Shown here one piece after another: positions 20,655 to 34,169 of a stretch of DNA of 64,000 nucleotides. Within the stretch, counting starts at the first letter, position 1. Each line of letters starts with the position of its first letter. The position numbers and the translations under genes were made by a program. A model generated the notes under the pieces. It was not told the origin of the DNA and did no database searches. It worked only from the letters and a program-made list of their open reading frames with translations. Where the stretch lies: assembly GCA_014529385.2 (NCBI GenBank), contig CM043963.1, forward strand, positions 74,777,912 through 74,841,911. Direction: 5' to 3'. The stretch is from Adiantum capillus-veneris (taxonomy: Eukaryota; Streptophyta; Polypodiopsida; Polypodiales; Pteridaceae).

Positions 20655-23600
20655 AAAGGTAAGAGAACATGATGCTTTTATTCTCTTTGACCCCGGTTCT
20701 ATGCATAATTTTATATCTATAGAGTTGGCCACCAAGCTAGTCATGCAAGCCTACGAGATGGGAGATGTCCTACCCGCAGATGGTGCTTTCAAGGGGCAAG
20801 AAGCTTCAGTCACTCCCTTAGTCGAGAAATTGAGGCTCCATGTCCAAAGCTATGTGGACAAAGAGGACTTCTTTATCTCTCCTCTCAAGCATGAGGATGT
20901 AATCCTAGGGGCACCATGGTTTGCTAGCATGGCTGCCAATGTTAAATTTCCTGAAAGGAGAATCTCCTTTAAGTTCAGGAAAAAAGATATGTATATAGAT
21001 GCTAAGGAAATGGGTAACAATATACCCATTGTACAAACACAAGCTTTCAACAAGTCAATAAAGAGCTCTATTTCCGTGTACATAATTTTTGTTACAGATT
21101 CTCAAAATGAACCTAATGTTTTAGCAAAAGAAAATATACAAAATCAAAAGGAATTAGAGTTATCCAATTTTCTCAAGGGGTTTCAAGATGTTTTTATTAA
21201 CGACATTCCTTGTGGGTTACCTCCTAAACGAGGCAATGATGACCATGCAATTGAACTTCTTCCAGGAAGTTCACCGCCTAATGACCCTCCTTATAGAGTT
21301 TCTCAAGCTCAACAAGAAGAGATTATGCGGCAAGTGCATGAGTTAGTTGAGAAGGGCATGGTTAGGCCTAGCTCATCTCCATTTTGTTCTCCTGTGCTAC
21401 TGGTGCAAAACAAAGACGGCACATATCGTATATGTGTCAAATATAGAGCACTAAATAGGATCACTGTCAAGAATAGGTTTCCCATTCCACGGGTAGAAGA
21501 CCTATTTGATAAGCTACAAGGGTCCACCTACTTCAGTAGGATTGATCTAAAAAGTGGCTATCATCAAATAAGGATAGTTGATCAAGACATTGTAAAGACC
21601 GCATTTTGCACTACGTTTGGTCTTTATGAATACATTGTCATGCCTTTTGGCTTGACCAATGCACCAGCCACATTCAACCGCTTGATGGAGAAGCTATTCA
21701 GGCCTCACCAAACCTTTACTAGAGTGTTCTTTGATGATATCATCATCTACTCTAGTTCATTAAACGAACACAAGCGACACCTCCAGGTAATATTTCAAGT
21801 TCTAAGAGAGAATAAACTTTATGTTAATCGAAAGAAAAGTGAATTTTTCTTACAAGAGATTCAGTATTTAGGTCACATTATCTCTCAAGATGGCATCCAA
21901 ATGGATCCCTCAAAGTTAGAGGTAATAAAAGGATGGCCTATACCAAGGAATCTTCATGAGTTAAGAAGCTTTATAGGTATGTGCACATACTAGAGACGCT
22001 TCATAGAAACGTTCTCACTAATAGCAGGACCATTACATGACCTAACAAAGAAAAACATTAGGTACACATGGTCTGTCAAGGAAAACAATGCTTTCGAAAA
22101 GCTTAAAGAAAATCTTATCTCTCAACCTATGCTTACATTACCGGATCTCTCAAAACCATTTGAGGTCCAATGCGATGCTTGTGGTGATTGCCTTGGAGCT
22201 ATTTTGCTTCAACAAGGGCACGCCATAGGCTATGAAAGTCGAAGGCTCGACCTTGTTGAGCAAGCTTAAGGCATATATGAAAAGGAACTCCTCGCAGTTC
22301 TACATGCCTTAGACTCATGGAAGCACTATTTATTGGGGACTCCTTTTATTTTGCGAACGGACCACCAAAGTCTTAACTACTTCATGATGCAGACCAAGCT
22401 CTCTGACAAACAAATGAGGTGGGCAAATTTTCTTTCACTATTTCATTTTCATATTGCTCACATTGCTGGCAAGCATAATCAAGTAGCCGATGCACTCTCA
22501 AGATGGCCGAGAGTGAATGCGGTTTCCATAGCAACTCACAATGATCTATCTTCTATGATAGATGAGTATGCTATTGATCCCGATTTTAGAGATGTGATTT
22601 CAGCCCTTGCACTAGGGAAGAAAGAGGAACCATTTACTTTACAAGATGGTTATCTTCTCTATGGCAATAGACTATGCGTTACTAGCTCACTACATGAGAA
22701 AGTAATGTATGAATCTCATGCTCCTCCTTATGCAAGACATAGAGGGATTCAGTCTACCCTAAAGGGCATTGAAACATATTTCTATTGGCCTACCATGAAA
22801 TCAAACATACAAGATATGTTTCTAAATGTGTGATATGCCAAAAGACGAAGTTTGATAGAGGGAAGCAACTTGGATTGTTCAACCTTTGCCAATCCCTAAT
22901 TCACCATGGGAGAGCATATCCATGGATTTTATCTTTAGATTGCCTAAGTCTATCCATGGGAATACGAGAATATGGACGATAGTAGACAGGTTCAGTAAAC
23001 AAGCTCATTTTATACTTGTCAAAAAGACTATCAAAGCCCATCAAATGGCAACCCTCTTCATCTCACAAATCTTCAAGTACCATGGCTTGCCAATGTCCAT
23101 AGTGTCGGATAGAGATCCTAGAATGACCAGTAATGTCTAGAAGGGTCTCTTTGAGAATTTAGGAACAAGGCTAAACTTCTCTTTGGCCATCACCCGCAAA
23201 CGGATGGCCAAAGTGAAATAGCTAACCTAACAATTCTCAATCTACTAAAAGCCTATGTAACGGAAGTAGATCAAAGATCCCAATGGGAGAAGTACTTACC
23301 CTTCGTGGAGTATGCCTACAATAACGCTGTACATACTTCCATGGGAAAAGCACCTTTTGAGGTAATTGAGGGAAGATCAAAAAGTTCCTTACTACTTAAG
23401 GTACACGGGAAGATCTTCGCTGCAGATGAGTATAGCCGAGACCTACAAGAATCTTTCCAAAAGATCAAGGATGCTATCTCTATGTCACGGCAAAGGCAAA
23501 AGGCTGCTACTGACAAGCACAGAAGAGCCCAAGCCTTTAAAGAAAATGATTGGGTCTTATTAAAATTTCCCAAGCCTTGATTAACTCAGACGACGGGCAA

Positions 23601-23967
23601 GAATCCTATGGGACACCAAAAGTACTATGCTAAGTTAGCAAAAAGGTACTATGGTCCCTTCCAGATTCTTAGGCCAATCAATGAGATGGCCTATCAACTC
23701 AAGTTGCCCAACCATTGGCTCATACACAATGCTTTCCATATGAGCCTACTCAAGCCCTACAAAGGAGAGCCACCTAGGGAACCAACTATTGAAGACCCAC
23801 CGGAGATCGAGGACCAAGAAGAGGTGTTGCAGCCCGAGTCCATTCTCCGACATGAAGACAAGGTACTAAGAGGCGGTAAGACTATCCAACAATATCTTAT
23901 TAAGTTTAAGAATTATCCTTTTGAAGATGTAGATGGATGCAAGGCATACAATGAAAGGATAACCTAA
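20401..23967 (+). pseudogene. Chromovirus pol (PR-RT-RH-INT-chromodomain)
   Basis: One frame carries protease (LFDPGSMHNFIS, D-P-G where D-S/T-G is usual), RT (CVKYRALNRITVKN, MPFGLTNAPATF, FFDDIIIYS catalytic box), RNase H (QCDACGDCLGA, TDHQSL, ADALSR) and, at the end, a chromodomain-like ESILRHEDKVLRGG ... YLIKFKNYPFEDVDG. The frame is broken by TAG 21,991, TAA 22,267, a frame excursion ~22,820-23,200 covering the integrase zinc finger (CVICQK) and core (SMDFIF, SDRDPR), and TGA 23,578. The protein cleaves the polyprotein, copies RNA and integrates DNA; the chromodomain is known to steer insertion to marked chromatin. Confidence 0.85.
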
Positions 23968-24064
23968 ACCTTGTCAATGCTTACAATGCTTCCCAAGAGT
24001 AAGAAAATGTACAAATGTTAAAAATGAACAAAATTTTGTCTTATAAGACTCTATTTTTCTTATT

Positions 24065-25437
24065 GCCCATTAAGACTTCCAAAATGCTAAGGTTCCAAAA
24101 TTCAAAGGTTGTGTCCAAAGGTCAAACATTGGAAGAATTGGATGCTTTGTGTGTGTCCCAAAAGTCTTTGGCAATCCCTACATAGGAGGGGGCGAGCCTT
24201 GCAAGTACGGGATGAGAGAGAAACTCACACACACACACACACAAGCTCCCTTTACACAAAGGGAATCAAGGACACATGTCAGCTCCCTAGCCCACATGCC
24301 CACAAGGTGTACCCAATTCCTATTGGATGGCCTTGGCGGTGTACCAATGAGAATTAGTCTAGAGTAAATCTAGTTTAATCAATTAAAAAATACTTAATAA
24401 AATAACCAATAAGAATTAAGCTCTCTAGAAGAATATTGGGCAGTCTCCCAAGGGGACCAATGAGCATTCAGCAGCCCAATCGCTTGCCTAATTCCTATTG
24501 GCCAGGAGGCAAAGGGGTCCAATGAGAATTTAGTTGAATTAAATAATTACCTAAAGCTCTCACAAAAGGGGAAAGGGGGAAACATGTCAGAAGGCTATCA
24601 CTTATGCTGCTTAATTACCATTGGCTAAGCCTGGGGAGGTCCAATAGGATGCTAGCAAGAGCAAATAGCAAGAGGGGTAGACCAAGGGAGAGAGGGGGAT
24701 GATTTTTCAAAGGCATTATCACCTACACACTCACACTAGCTCATGTGTGAAGTAAAGAAGACTCTCTCTTCTTCTCAAGCTTTAATGGAAAGCTTATCAC
24801 CTACTCCAAGCTTGTGAGAAGGGAGGCCTACACCAACAACTCTTGGCTTTGTGATGCAAATCCAACCAAGATCCAAGCGTCAATGCATGCTCATCTCCTC
24901 TACCATGATATTTACTAAGCTAAGCTATGCTAATATGAGTGATTATGTGAGGCGATGTACATCTTTCTCGTAAGAATACTCCTTCTTCCTCTCAATCTAC
25001 TCTCATACCCTGCTAGCTCTCACCATCTTCGAAGGTGTGTGAGGTCTTGGGTCTGAGACCGTGAGGGAATTGATGTTGTGTTTGATAAGTGTTTTGCATA
25101 GTGCATGAATTTTCCATCTTCATTGCACTAGCTAGTATTGAAGGAACACAAGAAATTGTATTGTAAAATGTCTCTCTTGATGGGAGAAACCATAATACAA
25201 AGCCTTTTGGAGGGAGGACCGGCTCCATGCAAATCTGGTCCTCAAATGTTATCAATTGCTTAATTTCTCTCTCTTTTGAAGTATTGTTCATGCTATCTAG
25301 CTAGGTGTTATGCTTTTTGTTTCTCTCTCCACCCAAGCACTCTTGTTATTCTCATTAGGAAGTTATTCTAATGAAATGCTCACTATGTTCATGCTATTTT
25401 CCGCTACACACAAGTTATTAGACCATTAAATGTTACA
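24065..25437 (+). repeat. 3' LTR of chromovirus, 5'-truncated
   Basis: It matches 17,067-18,666 and ends GTTACA at 25,437. The first ~46 bp of the left LTR and the polypurine tract are absent; the preceding 24,000-24,064 is unrelated AT-rich text. Only one CA module is present. Confidence 0.85.
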
Positions 25438-26664
25438 TATGCAAAGAGAAGAAGGCTATCAAAAGGAGATAGCACATCTCAAGGAGGAGAATAGAAAAGC
25501 TCAAGAGGACATCAAAGCTCAAGCATCCACCTTCAAGGAGGACTAACTAGAGACTACCATGGGAGATACAAATACCTTACAGTTCATGAATTTTGAAGAA
25601 ACACTAACCACCGAAGCAAGTCCCACCTAGATTGTGGTTACACAAGAAGAAGCCAGCTCCTTCGCACCTACAACAAGCTTGACTACAGAAGAAGAGAACT
25701 TGCTTTAAAAGCAAGTAGAAGACAAGTAGAAGACAAAATTGAGCAAGTGTGGAAGGAGGCCATGCAGTGGGAGGAGAGGATTCTTCATTCAATCAATATC
25801 AACCTTATAACAACGAAAAATATCAATGTAGAGTGGCATCAACAGGCTCTCCCCTACCTGCTAATCTAGTTGAAGAACTCCAAATCAAAGAAATACTACT
25901 CAAAGTGCTCGCAACCAATCCCACAATGGTACATCCTAAGTGATGCAACATTTGGTTGAATTGGCACCCAAGATATGTCATTCTCTACACCAATGCCCTA
26001 ATAGACATCAAGCAAGATTCAGTGCAGTGCCTAGTCCCAAGGGTCCGTAGTTGGAAGCAGCACTCCATCATTAAACAAAAGCGGCCCACTTGGCTCAATT
26101 ACCCATGATTCCCACCACCACGGAATGGCAAACAATCAAAGATTATATGGTGGAGAATATCCCATCCACGATACAGCTTTTCCATGGGATACCAAACTTG
26201 GCCTGCACTATGTTGGTCAAAATTTCTAAGATGCCTCAAACCTTTTTACAGACATTCCATCGGGCTGAACACACAGATGTCACCTGGATGTCATTCCTTG
26301 AGGGAAATCAAGGCATGTGCTATGACTTGTCATAGAAACCATCATAGGAGGTCCTCTACGGCTTTTACGTAAAGGTAATGTTCTTACCCTCATACTACAT
26401 GCAGACATTTGAAGAGGTGTTATATACAAGTTTCTTCACTTACAGAAGCAAGATATTTGGCACGGTCATCGCTAACTTAACAGAACACTTTGTGGGCTAC
26501 TCAGCCATCGAGCACAAAGATAGGACTCCCATGTAGTTCATGTCAATTGGAGATAAATAATTGCGGTTGAAGTACCACAAGGATTGGAGCAACACCTAAA
26601 GTGGAATGAAGCTTGCAAGCCCTAAATAATTGTGTCACAAACGGCACAAACAAGGAGGGGGGAA
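25438..26664 (+). other. Decayed element internal region between LTRs
   Basis: Frames with stops encode coil-like text (25,440-25,545) and an 81-codon ORF at 26,090-26,335 (WQTIKDYMVENIPSTIQLFH). It ends in a polypurine tract (AAGGAGGGGGGAA, 26,652-26,664) before a new LTR, so it is the 3' part of an older, unidentified LTR element, probably gypsy. Confidence 0.45.
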
Positions 26665-27188
26665 TGTTAGTTGGCTCAGCTAACAAGAACATCATTATTA
26701 TTTTGTATCCCCACTTATTGTATCAAAACCTCATTCATTAATTTGAAATCTCGTAAAAGTTTAAACTTGTTGTATCACAATTGATTGCCAAAGAGTGTAA
26801 AGGGGCCAAGGGCTTTCAAATTTGTAATTATTTGCAATTCCTAGCCTTATTAATGAGCCATTTAGGTAGGGTTCCATTTCTTAAACTTTAGCTAAGGTAT
26901 AAAAGTCAAATTTTGTAACTTTTGACCTAAATTTTTGGATAATGAAAGTGAGCATACATTGCAATATTGTTCTTTGAGCTCTCTATTCTTTCAATATTTT
27001 GCCTCTCCCACGTGCAAAGTGACATTTAAAATTCGAGCATACCAATGTACTTGAAAGTGAAAGATCTTCCATTCTGTGTAAGTCGTTCACGATGCTTTAG
27101 TCATGTGTATCTACAAGTTGTTTCCATTCCTTACGCTCCATACACATCAAAACTGGAGTGCTTGGGAGACTGAAACCAACCTACCCAG
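26665..27188 (+). repeat. 3' LTR of older element, interrupted on the right
   Basis: It starts TGTTAGTTGGCTCAGCTAAC plus A, whose first and last six bases are an inverted pair. A TATA box (TATAAAAG) lies at 26,898-26,905. The right boundary is unknown because an antisense copia element begins at 27,189. No second copy was seen in the window. Confidence 0.6.
26898..26905 (+). promoter_or_regulatory. TATA box in LTR
   Basis: TATAAAAG about 233 bp into the LTR, a usual place for an LTR promoter, followed by a T-rich stretch. Confidence 0.45.
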
Positions 27189-27412
27189 TGTTACAATTAG
27201 GGTTGCAGAGAAACGCACACACCTTGGAGAAGATGAAGGAAGCTCAAGGCAAACAATAGAGAGTGTGTTACTTAGTGTACAATGGAAAGATAGGTAGCCC
27301 TAGAGTGATGGGCATATATAAATGCACGAGGGGAAAAAACCTCCTAAAGAGGGAAAAAATGCCTCGAGGGTCCTAGTGTGTTCACACACATCACTACCAC
27401 ATGTATATGGTA
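27189..27412 (-). repeat. 3' LTR of copia copy A
   Basis: It matches 32,099-32,313 with a short extra stretch near 27,300. The inner end reads TCTTACC instead of TGTTACC on the minus strand. A G-rich polypurine tract (CAGGGGGGATT, minus) borders it. Confidence 0.8.
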
Positions 27413-27479
27413 AGAAATCCCCCCTGGAGTGATGCGGTGAACGAGAGCTGGCACATGAGTGAACGGAAGTGACATGCCC

Positions 27480-30400
27480 TAAGGACATGATCAATCCACA
27501 AAGGGGAGTAAGTCCAAAGCTTTGTGTAAAGCTTCGAGCTTCTCACAAGACAATGCCTTTGTGAAAAGATCTGCAAAGTTGTCCTGTGTTGGCACATAAC
27601 CCAAGCTGATCTCCCTGCTGAGAGCCTCTCCCTGACATAGTGGTAATGCACCTCAATGTGCTTTATGCGAGCATGAAAAACTGGGTTCCTTGCAACTGCC
27701 AATGCGCTCTGACTGTCAGTGTAGATAGTGTTGGCAGTGTCTTGTGCAACACCCAAATCAGCCATAAGGCGTCTGAGCCATACACACTCAATCGTAGCTG
27801 TGAAGACTGCCCTGTACTCAGTCTCACAACTCCAAGTGGCCACAGTAGGTTGCTTCTTGCTCAACCATGATATACATGAAATGCCAAGCATGAAACAAAA
27901 ACCACTTGTGGACACTTGCGTGTCAAAACAACCAGCCCAATCTGAGTCCGAAAAAGCATGTAAATCTGGCGGCAATGATCCCCCCTTGGGATAAAACAAG
28001 CCAAGATGTAAAGTGCCACTAAGGTAGCAAAAAATCCTCTTGACAGCCTGACAATGCTTAGACCTTGGGCTATGCATAAATCTACTGACCTGTGAGACTG
28101 CAAACTGAATATCCGGCCTCGTGTTGTATACATAAATGAGGCAAGCAATAGCAGTTTGGTAAACAGTGACATCAGCAGGATCGCCAACATCATGTCAACT
28201 CAACTTCAAACCTGTTTCCATCGGAGTGGCAATAGGTTTGCAATCCTCAAGTCCAAACTTACATAGCAATGTCTCTATGTAACTTTTTTGACACAAGGCA
28301 ATACCACCATCACACTGCTTAAATTGTATACCCAAGTAATGATGCAACAGCTCCAAATATTTCATCTTGAAAGTAGCATTCAAATCAGCCTTAAATTTAG
28401 CAATATGTCTCTCATTTGGTCCAGTGATTAGAAAACAATCGACATAAAGAACCACAATGAGAAGTACATCACCCTCACGCTTTACATACAATGTGCTTTC
28501 TGTTGGACTATTACAAAAGCCTCGTTTGACCAAATGAGTGTCAAATTTCTCATACCAAGCACGAGGAGATTGCTCCAACCCATACAAAGCCTTCTTACAT
28601 CTGCACACTTTGTCCTCTTGTCCTTTTATGAGAAAACCGCAAGGCTACGTTACATAAACTTCCTCAAATATGTCACCATTCAAGAAAGCAGTAACAATGT
28701 CTGATTGATGTACATCCCAACAAAAATGAGCTGCCAATGCACATAGAAAACACACAGTAGTCATACGTCAAGTGGGACCAAAAGTCTCTTCATAATCCAT
28801 GCCTTTTTGTTGTGCATAACCCTTTGCAACAAGTTGAGCCTTATGGCGATGATCTCACCATCCGGCTTGCGTTCAACTTGTAAACCCACTTCGTACCAAT
28901 TTCCTTTTTGCCAGGAGGCAAATCACATAAAGTCCATGTGTCACTTTCTATAAGTGCATCATATTCTCATTGCATGGCATCGATCCAATTTTTTGAATTC
29001 TGTGCTTCATCAAAAGACAGAGACTCCTCAACATCATGTAACCTAGACACAGCCAAAGCATAACAATCTGATGCATAAGATGCATGGCAAGAGCCTGAAC
29101 GAGTACAACTAGACAAAGGTGCATCCAATTTACTGTCACGCAAAGTGTGCACCAGCCATTTTGGCATACCTCTAGCCTGCTCATTTTCAGCCCTTTCCTC
29201 ATCAAGTACATCATGTACATCTGCATCAGTAATAGGCTGATCTGTAACATTTTGAGAAACCCCGATAGGCTATACATTTACCTCATTGAAACTTACATTT
29301 GTATTTCCACCACCAAAAAGAGGCAACAAAGTGTCATAAATGTCATGTGAGCTTACATTACTGTCTCTAGTACATGACAGCAAGGGCTAAACAGAATCTT
29401 TCACAAGCACTACATCCTGTGAAACCAAAATACGTTTTGTTTGCGGATGATACAACCTGTAACCTTTGCTTTCAGCACTATAACCATCAAAAATACATTT
29501 GACATCCTTATCATCCAATTTTCTCCGTTGTGTTTGTGGCACCAAAGCATATGCCAAATAGCCAAAAACACGCATGTGCTCAATAGAAGGCTTTCTATCA
29601 TGCCATGATTCATATGGAGTAATAGACTACAAAGATTTTGTAGGACACCTGTTTAGTACATAAGTGGCACACATGATGTCCCCAAGCCAAAAAGAAGGCA
29701 ACAAAGCTTGACTTTTGACCATACATCGTGCCATTTCCGTAAGTGACCTGTTTTTCCTCTCAGCAACACCATTTTGTTGAGGTGCAGAAGGCATTGTACA
29801 TTGGTGTTTTATCCCATGACTAGCCAGAAATGCATTGAATTCATGAGACATATACTCCCCCCCTCAATCAGAATGGAGGGTGCCCATAGTACATTTCGAG
29901 ACATTTTCAGCCATAGCCAAAAATTGTTTGAAGCACATAAAAACTTCGGACTTTGCTTTAAGCGGAAATACCCATGCATGCCTGGAGTAATCATCAATGA
30001 AAGTCACAAAGTAAAGGTAATTGCCAAAGGATGGAGTTTGCATTGGCCCACAAACATCACTATGCACAAGTTGCAACCTGCATGTGGCTCGAACTGAACC
30101 ATCCTTTGGAAACTTAGAGCGCTGCATCTTACCCAAATAGAGCCTTCACAAACATGTTTGAGAGGTGCTTCAAGAGGCGGCAAAGAAGCAACCATATCAA
30201 ATTGCTGCAAACGCAGCAAACTGCAAAATTCACATGACCAAAACGTGCATGCCAAAGTTTTGCATCTGAAATAGCCCTTGAATTTGCAATAGCATTTGCA
30301 TAATTTTGTCCACACTTGTCATACAAAGTGAGCTTATACAGCCCACCGCACAAAACGCCAGATGCAACAATTTCATCACCAAAAATAAGGTCATGAACTG

Positions 30401-30743
30401 TACATCTGTCATCCACAAATTTGACTACAAGTCCAAGTCTAGCAAGTGCGGATATAGATAAGAGATTCTTCTTGATCGCAGGTACATAATGTACATCAAC
30501 AAGTATGAAGGAAATTCCATTTGCAGCAGTAAGCACAATCTTTCCAACTCCCTGAACCGGATAAGAGACATTGTTGGCACAAGTGACTAAATTCCCATGA
30601 GGGACAGACTCGAGAGAGGTAAACAATTCACAGCACCTGACAAACATGTGAATCTGCAGCAATTGACAAGCAGGCATCATGGACAGTAGGATTGTAAGTG
30701 CACTCTGCGCTAAAAACCCATTCTGCATCAACATCAGTAACAC
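27480..30743 (-). pseudogene. Copia copy A pol (PR, INT, RT, RNase H)
   Basis: Protease/GAG-pre-integrase lies at 30,743-30,129, integrase at about 30,136-29,387 (LVHSDVCGPM, FIDDYSRHAW, HQCTMPSAPQQNGVAERKN), RT at 29,167-28,195 and RNase H at 28,077-27,480 (SDSDWAGC, TDSQSALAVARNP). Frames are split by several stops; integrase SDNGGEY reads SD-stop-GGEY. The RT box is LYVDCFLI: the second Asp of YVDD is Cys, which should abolish polymerase activity. Confidence 0.85.
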
Positions 30744-30752
30744 AGTATCCTT

Positions 30753-31736
30753 TCACAGAAGACTCAACAATGGCTGCATTTGTAGTGGAACCAGTATTTG
30801 CAGTGGAACCACCTCTTTCTTCTTAGCCTCTTTGGCCTGCAACTTAGGACACGACTTGATCAAGTGATCATTAGCTTTAAAATAATCGCAACGCATTTTC
30901 TTTTTGCCCTTATCACCAGAATTTCCAGACAAATTGCTACTAGCAGAAGCATTAGAAACAAAAAAAATTCCACTCACAAGAGAACCATAAGAAGTGGATG
31001 TATTGCTGTTACTGGCCTTTCTCTGAGAAGCAATAAAATCCTATTCAATTACATGCTGCCTAGTCCTGTTTTTTCTAGAAAGTGACTCTTGCAACAGTAA
31101 TGTGCATAATGCATCAAACTTGACAACTTCAGGATTTCCTTGGGTCATAAGTCTCCAAGTAGTAGCAAAAGTCTGGTAAGAATCTGGTAAGGCATCAAGG
31201 ACAGTCTGCACAAGGGAACTGTCTGAAATGACTTCACCTGCAGAAATAAGTTGCTCATTGATATCCTTGACAATAGCAAGGAAAGTGTCCATATCATCTT
31301 CCTCATGCATAATCTTCGACTCCAGCTCTTTACGCAGCAAAGCAATTTTAGCCTCATTGTGACTTGCATAAAGACCAGCCAAAATATCCCAAGCCTGTTT
31401 TGCAGATTTTGTTGAACGGATGTGAGGAACAATGGTGCGCTTCACAGACAATGCAATCAATGCATGACCCTGCGCATCCTTTACATCCCAACGAGCTTAT
31501 TTTGTCATAGGCAAAACAACTCTAATAGCAGCAATCCTTGCAGAGAGACCTGCAACATCCTCAACATCACCTGCATCCTCAGAACCAGGACGTATATGAA
31601 TGCCCTACATAATATTCTAGACGCCCTTTGACACAACAACATGTTGCATCATGTAAGCCCACATAGGGTAATTGTCCCCATCCAACCTGTCCTCGACAGC
31701 AAACATCTTGAACACATGTGTGTTGTTGTCAGCCAT
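30753..31736 (-). pseudogene. Copia copy A gag
   Basis: ATG at 31,736 (minus) starts MADNNT. A stop after VVVSKGV interrupts it, then a 139-codon open stretch (31,460-31,041) carries the UBN2-type gag core (AKQAWDILAGLYAS, LLRKELESKIM, YQTFATTW). The knuckle reads CDYFKANDHLIKSC, with the second Cys replaced by Phe. Confidence 0.8.
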
Positions 31737-32098
31737 GGTGAATGTTGCACCTGATGTGCAAACTGCCCGAAAAGAGGAGAAACGAAGCGGCAACAACACG
31801 TGCTATATAGCACAAACCGTAGAAGATTGTAAGGCACCTGTTATGCAAAAAATGGCATTGACAAAAATTTTGCACAAAATGATAAAATAGCCTGTGCAGA
31901 CCTGCCTGTAGTGGAAACGGAGGCTAAAATGAGCCCGAATCAAAAATCTGAGCAGACTTAGCTATACGAGCTGTCCCAAAAATTTTGTCGACCTACGGAC
32001 GCTTGCCAAACCTCATTGTAATTGGAGAAAGTGAGCAGGCGTGTGCTGGAGCAGCTGGCGACTAAGCCCGGGAGGATGTAACCTTCTTTGATACCAAT

Positions 32099-32313
32099 TG
32101 TTGGAATTAGGGTTGCAAAGAAACGCACAACACAGCTTGGAGAAGATGAAGGAAGCTCAAGGCACACAATAGAGAGTGTGTTACTTAGTGTACAATGGAA
32201 AGATAGATAGCCATATATACAATGCACGGGGAAAAAACCTCCTAAAGAGGGAAAAAATGCCCCGGTGGTCCTAGTGTGTTCACACGCATCACTACCACAT
32301 GTATATGGTAACA
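32099..32313 (-). repeat. 5' LTR of copia copy A
   Basis: 215 bp, TGTTACC...CCAACA on the minus strand, with the antisense iMet-like primer site directly inside. It shares the GTGTGAACACAC palindrome and the TTTAGGAGGTTTTTTCC motif with copy B. Confidence 0.85.
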
Positions 32314-33374
<1,061 letters not shown>

Positions 33375-33438
33375 ACACACACACAAAGATATACACAAAA
33401 TGGATTCATATATATAGTTTTACTAAAAAAATACTATG

Positions 33439-33469
<31 letters not shown>

Positions 33470-33541
33470 ACCATATATTTAAAAAAATGATTGTATGTGT
33501 TTGTGTGTATAAAAAACGTAGCATTCTTAAAGTTAAGTCAT

Positions 33542-33581
<40 letters not shown>

Positions 33582-33769
33582 TAAAAACTATGTGCACAGT
33601 TAAATATCTTATGTGCACATACACTCAACTTAAATATCTTAACTTAAAAAAATGCACATACACTCAACTTAAAAATATCTTAAGTTAAACTATGTGCGTG
33701 CTTCTCACCATGCGCTGCTTTCCATTCAGTCATATAGAATGTTACGTTTTTTATACACACACTCCCACA

Positions 33770-33813
<44 letters not shown>

Positions 33814-34002
33814 TACACAAAAGATGAAGACACTATTAGACTGCATTAAATGCAGTCCTTGAACCACCATTTAGAAATTAAATGGCCCCTCAAATTTGAT
33901 GACATATTCCACTGCACATACATTCAGAACCGTCATATATTAAATGCACTTCTTCAATTATGATTTTCATTATTCTTTGAGCCGTCACAAGATCTTACGC
34001 AA

Positions 34003-34078
34003 CTTTCATTAACTTTCACCAGTTTCATTAACCTTCACATCTTTCATTAACTTTCACCAGTTTCATTAACCTTCACTT
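34003..34078. repeat. 38-bp minisatellite, two copies
   Basis: CTTTCATTAACTTTCACCAG plus 18 bp is repeated at 34,003 and 34,041. Shorter CATTAACCTTCAC fragments continue to ~34,110, just upstream of the transposase ATG. Confidence 0.8.
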
Positions 34079-34169
34079 TATCTTTAACTTTCATTAACCT
34101 TCACCACCTTCACTTAATCCACCACAGTTTTCTTGCATCTCCACCCTGTAATCTGTTGCTTGAGAGAAT

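Larger units (their letters stand above)
17019..25437 (+). mobile_element. Ty3/gypsy chromovirus, nearly full-length, defective
   Basis: Left LTR 17,019-18,666, iMet primer site, gag, protease, RT, RNase H, integrase, chromodomain, right LTR 24,065-25,437. Domain order PR-RT-RH-INT-chromodomain defines the chromovirus branch of Ty3/gypsy. The LTRs differ at roughly two dozen sites by eye (~98% alike outside length changes), yet the coding frames carry several stops and shifts. No target-site duplication was found; the right LTR lacks the first ~46 bp and its polypurine tract. Confidence 0.9.
27189..32313 (-). mobile_element. Ty1/copia element, copy A (antisense)
   Basis: The element has LTRs at both ends and gag-pol read right to left, with copia order gag-PR-INT-RT-RH. 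Flanks are CCCAG (27,184-27,188) and CCCAA (32,314-32,318), a 5-bp target-site duplication with one mismatch. The primer site is TTGGTATCAAAG, antisense at 32,086-32,097. It is the same family as 55,828-60,446, shown by the near-identical gag start (MADNNT, VFKMFA, RLDGDNYPMW). Confidence 0.9.

Noticed and set aside
27640-27994. Plus-strand ORFs over copia copy A
   Set aside because: They are antisense shadows of RNase H and RT.
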